From contig NZ_AP014724.1 of NCBI RefSeq assembly GCF_001548055.1, forward strand, positions 2,232,001 to 2,296,000: a DNA stretch of 64,000 nt. The letters run 5' to 3'. How positions within the stretch are numbered: position 1 is the first letter of the stretch; the number at the start of each line of letters is the position of its first letter. A program made the translations under genes and the position numbers. This DNA is from Sulfurospirillum cavolei. Its GTDB lineage: Bacteria; Campylobacterota; Campylobacteria; Campylobacterales; Sulfurospirillaceae. Under the pieces are notes generated by a model that was not told where the DNA came from, searched no databases, and worked only from the letters and a program-made list of their open reading frames with translations. Positions 59,314 to 64,000 of this stretch are shown piece by piece.

Positions 59314-59338
59314 GTAAGGTCGAAAATTTCGACCTTAC
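59314..59338 (-). terminator. Hairpin directly after the Fe-S protein gene
   Basis: GTAAGGTCGAAA pairs with TTTCGACCTTAC around one base, ending two bases before the stop codon of the gene on the minus strand. A T-run is lacking, so it may slow rather than end transcription. It also marks the right border of the accessory island. Confidence 0.5.
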
Positions 59339-59339
59339 A

Positions 59340-60605
59340 TTATCCCTCTCTTAGCGCTTTAGCGATCAATTCTATCGGGTTTTTAAACACAACATCGACT
59401 TTTTGCCCGTGCATCGCGTCACTCAGTTGCATACGACACGCACTGCATTCGGCACTGACAAACTGCGCTCCCGTTTCTTGAATCATCGCCGCTTTAGGTA
59501 CGCCTGCGGCTTTAGCGAAACGGTAATTTCCCGTTTGCATCGTCACGCCGCCGAAACCGCAACAACGGTTCGGGTCGCTCATCTCTTTGATGACGTAGTT
59601 TTGGGAGATGAGATTGCGAGGTTCCTTCCAAACACCTTGCATTTTGCGTGCGTGGCAAGGGTCATGGTAGGTGACGGCATCACTTTGTTTGGCTTTGGTT
59701 GCCAAGATTTGCGCTAAGTTGGTTTTCTTTTCCAAGTATTCCGTTGCCATAAAGATGTGTGGAGCGATGGCTTTTGCACGTGATTGCCATTCAGGTTGGT
59801 CGTGGAAGAAATGCGCGTAGTCTTCTTTGATCATCGCGCTACAGGTCGCTTCGGGAATAATGATGGCGTCTAACTCATCTTTAAAGCCCTCGATGTACTC
59901 GATGTTAAACTTTGCAAGCGCATCAACGCTCTCAAAATCGCCCGTGAAGTATTGAGGTGCGCCGCAGCATTTTTGCTGTTTGATAAGATACGCATCGATT
60001 TCCAAGACTTTGAGAATCTCTAATAGTGCCTTACCGATGTCGGTGTACATGTAGTTTGCCAAACACCCGATAAAAATGCCCACTTTGCCTTTGCCGCCGT
60101 TATAAATCACGTCGGGGTGGGAATTCAAAAACGTTTTCTTTTTCAAGCTCGGGAACAATCTGTCCATTTTAATGATCGGAAAGTTTCGCATATACATAGA
60201 GCTTTGTTTGTCCACCAGTTTAAAGCCGCATGTTTGAAACATATAACCCAAACGGGCTAAGACGTCCATAATATTACGGTTGCGTAGCAAAAAGAACGCA
60301 AGTTTTTTATACCATGCAAGCCCGAATTTTTTACGAATATCGTTACGCGCTTGCTCGATGAGCCCGTCGACCGGCAAAGAGTTGGGGCAGACACTCACGC
60401 AATTGGTACACAAAAAGCAGCTTTCAAAAATCTTTTTAGCGTTTTTATCGAGTTCCAGTTCACCGCGTTGGTACGCACCCAAAAGGTCTAAAAATCCTCT
60501 AGGAGAGGTAACTTCATCACGGTTGACTTCGTGAATCGTACACACGGGGATACATTTTCCACACTTCACACACGCATCGCTCGTTACATTAAATTTAAAC
60601 ATCAT
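59340..60605 (-). CDS. GlpC/GlcF-type iron-sulfur oxidoreductase subunit
   Basis: 421 residues. Two [4Fe-4S] motifs near the N-terminus, CVKCGKCIPVC and CFLCTNCVSVCP, then two CCG domains: GCLANYMYTDIG...KCCGAPQYF and YHDPCHARKM...NRCCGFGGV. Such proteins pass electrons from flavin dehydrogenases. It begins at the end of hemN as in H. pylori (hemN-glpC). The partner dehydrogenase is not visible here. Confidence 0.9.
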   Translation of the reverse strand: MMFKFNVTSDACVKCGKCIPVCTIHEVNRDEVTSPRGFLDLLGAYQRGELELDKNAKKIFESCFLCTNCVSVCPNSLPVDGLIEQARNDIRKKFGLAWYKKLAFFLLRNRNIMDVLARLGYMFQTCGFKLVDKQSSMYMRNFPIIKMDRLFPSLKKKTFLNSHPDVIYNGGKGKVGIFIGCLANYMYTDIGKALLEILKVLEIDAYLIKQQKCCGAPQYFTGDFESVDALAKFNIEYIEGFKDELDAIIIPEATCSAMIKEDYAHFFHDQPEWQSRAKAIAPHIFMATEYLEKKTNLAQILATKAKQSDAVTYHDPCHARKMQGVWKEPRNLISQNYVIKEMSDPNRCCGFGGVTMQTGNYRFAKAAGVPKAAMIQETGAQFVSAECSACRMQLSDAMHGQKVDVVFKNPIELIAKALREG

Positions 60606-61979
60606 CTACACCGTTTTGCTAAAGCGTCGTAACGCTTCGGGAATTTTTTTAAGATACGCATCAAAGGGCATCACGATATTGCGAATGAGCAGTGTGCCTG
60701 TGGTATTGACGAGAATTTTTTTCTCCACTTTATCGATCATCACCAAATCTTCTTCGACAAACGGTGCAAGCGCCTCAATCGCGTCGGCAAAGTAGTCAAA
60801 AAAGTCGATGCCAAACTGCGCTTCGATGCCTGCGATGTTGAGCTTGAAGTTGCTCATCATCTCCATAATAACGGCTTTTCGAAGCACATCATCGTCGTTT
60901 AAGATGAGCCCACGATGCACGGGTAGTTTTCCCTCATCGATCGCTTTTTCATACGCGTCCATCTCTTTGAAGTTTTGCACATAGTGGCGCACGCCCTCAC
61001 CGATGCTGGTTAAACCAATACCGATCAAATCCGCCCCGCCTTTAGTGGTATAGCCTTGGAAATTACGGTGCAATTCGCCCTTTTCGATGGCAAGAAACAG
61101 CTCATCATCAGGTTTTGCAAAGTGATCCATACCGATCATTTTATAGCCATTGGACTCTAAATAATCAATCGTGTAGCGCATAATGGCAAGCTTGACACTA
61201 GGGTGCGGAAGCGTAGTCTCATCGATCTTGCGCATCGACTTTTTCATCCACGGCACGTGCGCGTAGTTAAAGACCGCCAGACGGCTTGGATCAAGTGTCA
61301 CGGCAAGACGAAGCGTCTCTTGAAAGCTCTCAAAGGTTTGGTAGGGAAGTCCGTAGATCAAGTCCATATTGATCGACTTAATGCCCGAGCTTTTTGCCAT
61401 CTTTACAACATTTTCCGTCACATCGTAAGGTTGAATGCGGTGGATCGCTTTTTGAACCTCATCGTTAAAGTCTTGCACACCATAACTCACGCGGTTAAAC
61501 CCGTTACATGTAAGCACCTCTAACTGCTCTTTGGTGAGGTAACGAGGGTCGATCTCACAGCTGATCTCGGCATCTTTGGCGAAGTTTTTAAAATGCTTCT
61601 TGATAGCACCTATAATGCGCTCTAACTGTGCGGTGCTAAAAAATGTCGGCGTACCGCCACCAAAGTGCATCTGAATCACTTCGCGCGACGTGTCGAGGTG
61701 TTTGGAGAGTAACTCTAATTCACGCTCCAAATAGTCGATATAACGCTCTTTTTTATCTTCTTTACTCGTGTAAACGACATTGCATCCGCAAAAATAACAG
61801 GCACTTCGGCAAAAAGGAAGATGAAAATAAAGAGAGAGTTTTCGGTTTTTATCTTGGGTTGCCAAGACGTCTTCATAACTTTTACATGTAAAGCTCTCAT
61901 GAAACTCAGGAGCCGTAGGATAGCTGGTGTATCTAGGTCCTGCTTTGGAGTATTTGGCAAATTTATCAAAATCAATCAT
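60606..61979 (-). CDS. hemN: Oxygen-independent coproporphyrinogen III dehydrogenase
   Basis: 457 residues. Radical-SAM cluster CRSACYFCGC near residue 60, preceded by YFHLPFC, then GGGTPTFFS. It makes protoporphyrinogen IX for heme without oxygen. Next to argF and hemB; two exact TTACATGTAA words (61504, 61882) lie in it. Confidence 0.95.
   Translation of the reverse strand: MIDFDKFAKYSKAGPRYTSYPTAPEFHESFTCKSYEDVLATQDKNRKLSLYFHLPFCRSACYFCGCNVVYTSKEDKKERYIDYLERELELLSKHLDTSREVIQMHFGGGTPTFFSTAQLERIIGAIKKHFKNFAKDAEISCEIDPRYLTKEQLEVLTCNGFNRVSYGVQDFNDEVQKAIHRIQPYDVTENVVKMAKSSGIKSINMDLIYGLPYQTFESFQETLRLAVTLDPSRLAVFNYAHVPWMKKSMRKIDETTLPHPSVKLAIMRYTIDYLESNGYKMIGMDHFAKPDDELFLAIEKGELHRNFQGYTTKGGADLIGIGLTSIGEGVRHYVQNFKEMDAYEKAIDEGKLPVHRGLILNDDDVLRKAVIMEMMSNFKLNIAGIEAQFGIDFFDYFADAIEALAPFVEEDLVMIDKVEKKILVNTTGTLLIRNIVMPFDAYLKKIPEALRRFSKTV
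61504..61513. repeat. TTACATGTAA dispersed word
   Basis: Exact copy inside hemN. Confidence 0.7.
61882..61891. repeat. TTACATGTAA dispersed word
   Basis: Exact copy inside hemN, followed by AGCTC. Confidence 0.7.
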
Positions 61980-61987
61980 ACTTCATC

Positions 61988-62476
61988 CTAACGCGTCGTC
62001 GCGCTGATAATACTAGCACCTTCAGGCAAATAGAGGTCTTTGAGGTCTAAAAAGAGATTGGGGTGATCTTTTTTGATCTTTTTGATCAATTTATCAAAGT
62101 CTATCTCTTTCTTTTTGCTCTTGTTGATCTCTTCCATCGCCACCGTCCAAACATCTTGAAAGTCCAGTGGTAACTGCTGAAGAATGCTTTTTTCCAGTTT
62201 GAGAAAAAGGGTCTCTTGCTCGGCTTGTTTAAAATGTTCGATCATTTTACTCAGCGTCTCAATAGAGAGAAGCGCGTGCAATTGTTGCTTTTCATCATAC
62301 ACCAGCCACGGCTCTTTGGTGTTGTCCCATGAACCGTTTTTAAGGCGCAAAAGTTTCGTTTCGTCTGTATCATTTGGAAGAATTTCCAAAACCGTCTGTT
62401 CTTTTTGTTTGGTTGGGCTTAAATTTTTAGAAATTTTTTCTATCATCTTAAACTCTTTTCGTTTTTTAAATTCCAT
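61988..62476 (-). CDS. Conserved hypothetical protein between argF and hemN
   Basis: 162 residues, or 152 from MIEKISKNLSPTKQ. Charged, mostly helical, with the C-terminal half LPLDFQDVWTVAMEEINKSK and LFLDLKDLYLPEG. No known domain. A gene of similar size and position (Cj0993c) occurs between hemN and argF in C. jejuni, so it is conserved but unexplained. Ends and starts abut its neighbours. Confidence 0.75.
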   Translation of the reverse strand: MEFKKRKEFKMIEKISKNLSPTKQKEQTVLEILPNDTDETKLLRLKNGSWDNTKEPWLVYDEKQQLHALLSIETLSKMIEHFKQAEQETLFLKLEKSILQQLPLDFQDVWTVAMEEINKSKKKEIDFDKLIKKIKKDHPNLFLDLKDLYLPEGASIISATTR

Positions 62477-63402
62477 TAGTTATTTCTGTGCTTATCCAGC
62501 CATACCATCACGGCTTTTTGGGCATGAAGTCTGTTTTCTGCCTCATCAAAAATCTCATCGGCATGCGCTTCAAAGACACTCTCGCTCACTTCATAATCGC
62601 GGTACGCTGGCAAGCAGTGTAAAAACATTGCATCATCTTGTGCCAAGCTCATCATCGCATCATCGACCATAAACCCTTGAAAATCAGCGATGCGCTTCGC
62701 TTTTTCTGCCTCTTGTCCCATCGAAACCCAAGTGTCCGTGGTAACAACGGTAGCACCTGTGATCGCCTCTTTGGGGTCATTGCCGATTTTGATGACCGCA
62801 CCACTCTCTTTGGCAAAAGAGAGCGCATCTTCTAAGATTTGAGCATCCACTTCATACCCTTTAGGTGTGGCGATGCGAAGTTCAAAACCCAGTTTAGAAG
62901 CGAGCATCAACCATGAATGGGTCATGTTGTTGCCATCGCCCACGTAGGCTACGATGGGGTTTTGATCTTTTTTGTATTCGACCATTGTAAGATAATCCGC
63001 CATCAACTGCACAGGATGGTACGAATCGCTCAAACCGCTGATAACAGGAACACGTGAATACGCCGCAAACTCTTCGAGCGTACTTTGCGCAAAAGTTCGG
63101 ATCATCACCATGTCGACCATGCGACTAATGACACGCGCCGTATCTTTCATCGGTTCACCGCGTCCAAGTTGTAAGTCATTTGAAGAGAGGAACAACCCTT
63201 TTCCGCCAAGCTGATGAATCCCCACTTCGAAGCTGACACGTGTTCGTGTACTGCTTTTTTCAAAAATCATGCCTAAGGTTTGATTTTCAAGGTAGGGTTT
63301 AAATTTGCCTTTTTTCGCCTGTTTTTTGATCTTGATCGCCAAATCGATGATCTCTAAAATCTCTTTTTTTGAAAAATCTTTCAGTGTGAGAAAGTGTCTC
63401 AT
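62476..63402 (-). CDS. argF: Ornithine carbamoyltransferase
   Basis: 308 residues from ATG 63402 (AAGGAG nine bases upstream); TTG 63408 is too close to the ribosome site. Carbamoyl-phosphate site [13 protein letters not shown], ornithine site [13 protein letters not shown] (here [12 protein letters not shown]) and [11 protein letters not shown]. Third-last step of arginine synthesis. Confidence 0.96.
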   Translation of the reverse strand: MRHFLTLKDFSKKEILEIIDLAIKIKKQAKKGKFKPYLENQTLGMIFEKSSTRTRVSFEVGIHQLGGKGLFLSSNDLQLGRGEPMKDTARVISRMVDMVMIRTFAQSTLEEFAAYSRVPVISGLSDSYHPVQLMADYLTMVEYKKDQNPIVAYVGDGNNMTHSWLMLASKLGFELRIATPKGYEVDAQILEDALSFAKESGAVIKIGNDPKEAITGATVVTTDTWVSMGQEAEKAKRIADFQGFMVDDAMMSLAQDDAMFLHCLPAYRDYEVSESVFEAHADEIFDEAENRLHAQKAVMVWLDKHRNN

Positions 63403-63476
63403 ATTCAATGTCTCCTTTTATTTGGGCAAAGCCCACATAAAATTCCCCGCACTAAAGCTTACGCTTTGCGTAGAAT

Positions 63477-64000
63477 TTACTTTTTTCTTAAAATCTCAGC
63501 TACTTCTTTCGCGTGGTAACTGATGATGATGTCAGCCCCCGCGCGTTTAAACGCGATCATCGTCTCCATCATCACACGCTCATAATCGATCACACCTGCT
63601 TTTGCGGCCGCTTTTAAGAGCGCATATTCGCCACTCACGTTGTAAACACACAGCGGTGTCGACGTTGCTTCACGCACATCACGCACGATGTCGAGGTATG
63701 CAAGAGCGGGTTTCACCATCAAAATGTCAGCCCCTTGCGCTTCATCTTCGATCGATTCAGCAATGGCTTCTCTGCGATTGGCTGGGTCCATCTGGTAGGT
63801 TTTACGATCGCCAAAAGAAGGAGCAGACTCTGCCACATCGCGAAATGGTCCATAATAAGCACTGGCAAATTTGGTCGAATAACTCATGATCGGAAGGTTG
63901 ATGAAACCCTCACGATCCAAAGCCTCACGTAACGCTTCGATCATCCCGTCCATCATGCCAGAAGGGGCGATCATATCAGCACCCGCATGCGCGTGAACCA
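63477..64000 (-). CDS. hemB: Delta-aminolevulinic acid dehydratase, 5' end outside window
   Basis: Porphobilinogen synthase, with the frame open to the window edge, so the N-terminal part is missing. Present: [30 protein letters not shown] with one active-site lysine, and [12 protein letters not shown] with the Schiff-base lysine, then [10 protein letters not shown]. It is upstream of argF in the same direction, so heme and arginine genes share a transcript. Confidence 0.95.
   Translation of the reverse strand, partial: VHAHAGADMIAPSGMMDGMIEALREALDREGFINLPIMSYSTKFASAYYGPFRDVAESAPSFGDRKTYQMDPANRREAIAESIEDEAQGADILMVKPALAYLDIVRDVREATSTPLCVYNVSGEYALLKAAAKAGVIDYERVMMETMIAFKRAGADIIISYHAKEVAEILRKK

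Overview
This window is a chromosomal segment of a Campylobacterota (epsilonproteobacterial) bacterium. Long blocks keep the gene order I recall from Campylobacter jejuni: gap-pgk-tpiA-fabI beside nadD-rsfS; rpsB-tsf-ABC ATPase-fliR-acidic protein-gmk-tatA-argS; lgt-frdCAB-two dynamin-like GTPases; and hemN-small gene-argF-hemB. A Wolinella-type menaquinone fumarate reductase, an HP0268-family protein, many two-component or c-di-GMP signalling proteins and a moderate G+C content suggest a free-living, respiratory, Sulfurospirillum-like organism. The genus is inference. I see no rRNA, tRNA, CRISPR array or transposase, and no gap longer than about 300 bases.

Layout. 1-2.8 kb: panC end, rimO, tilS (+). 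2.8-4.9 kb: a small pilMNO-like operon (-). 5-7.2 kb: acyltransferase, miaB, HP0268-family gene (-). 7.5-8.6 kb: nusA (+). 8.6-13.6 kb: glycolytic operon gap-pgk-tpiA-fabI with a peptide-type permease and a tiny lipoprotein at its end (-). 13.7-14.5 kb: nadD and rsfS in one open frame (+). 14.6-16.2 kb: cytochrome c peroxidase diverging from a PerR-like regulator. 16.3-20.6 kb: a TonB-dependent receptor interrupted by an in-frame TAG, a small periplasmic protein and a GGDEF-EAL protein. 20.6-29.1 kb: nuclease, argS, two tatA, gmk, acidic protein, fliR, ABC ATPase, tsf, rpsB (-). 29.3-34.8 kb: mlaA-mlaC, trpA and an HPt protein, panB, ruvB, permease. 34.9-43.9 kb: two dynamin-like GTPases, frdBAC and lgt (-). 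44-55.5 kb: signalling and transport genes, including CHASE-PAS-GGDEF, HD-GYP and triple-SBP-GGDEF proteins, Hsp20 and a Crp/Fnr regulator. 55.6-59.2 kb: an AT-rich accessory island with a 5-methylcytosine restriction-modification pair and unrecognised genes, one frameshifted. 59.3-64 kb: an Fe-S protein, hemN, a small gene, argF and hemB (truncated by the window edge).

The most unusual signal is a dispersed palindromic word, TTACATGTAA (core ACATGT, often ACATGTAAG followed by pyrimidine-rich sequence). It occurs in exact form eight times and in core form about forty times on both strands. It is inside genes, across stop codons, and as an inverted pair forming a terminator-like stem after nusA. 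It seems absent from the restriction island. This is how DNA uptake sequences behave in Neisseriaceae and Pasteurellaceae, so an uptake-like or other genome-wide recognition word is the leading hypothesis. The second candidate system is the PerR-box-preceded receptor / periplasmic protein / GGDEF-EAL cassette at 16.3-20.6 kb, which resembles a Yfi-type route from outer membrane to c-di-GMP.
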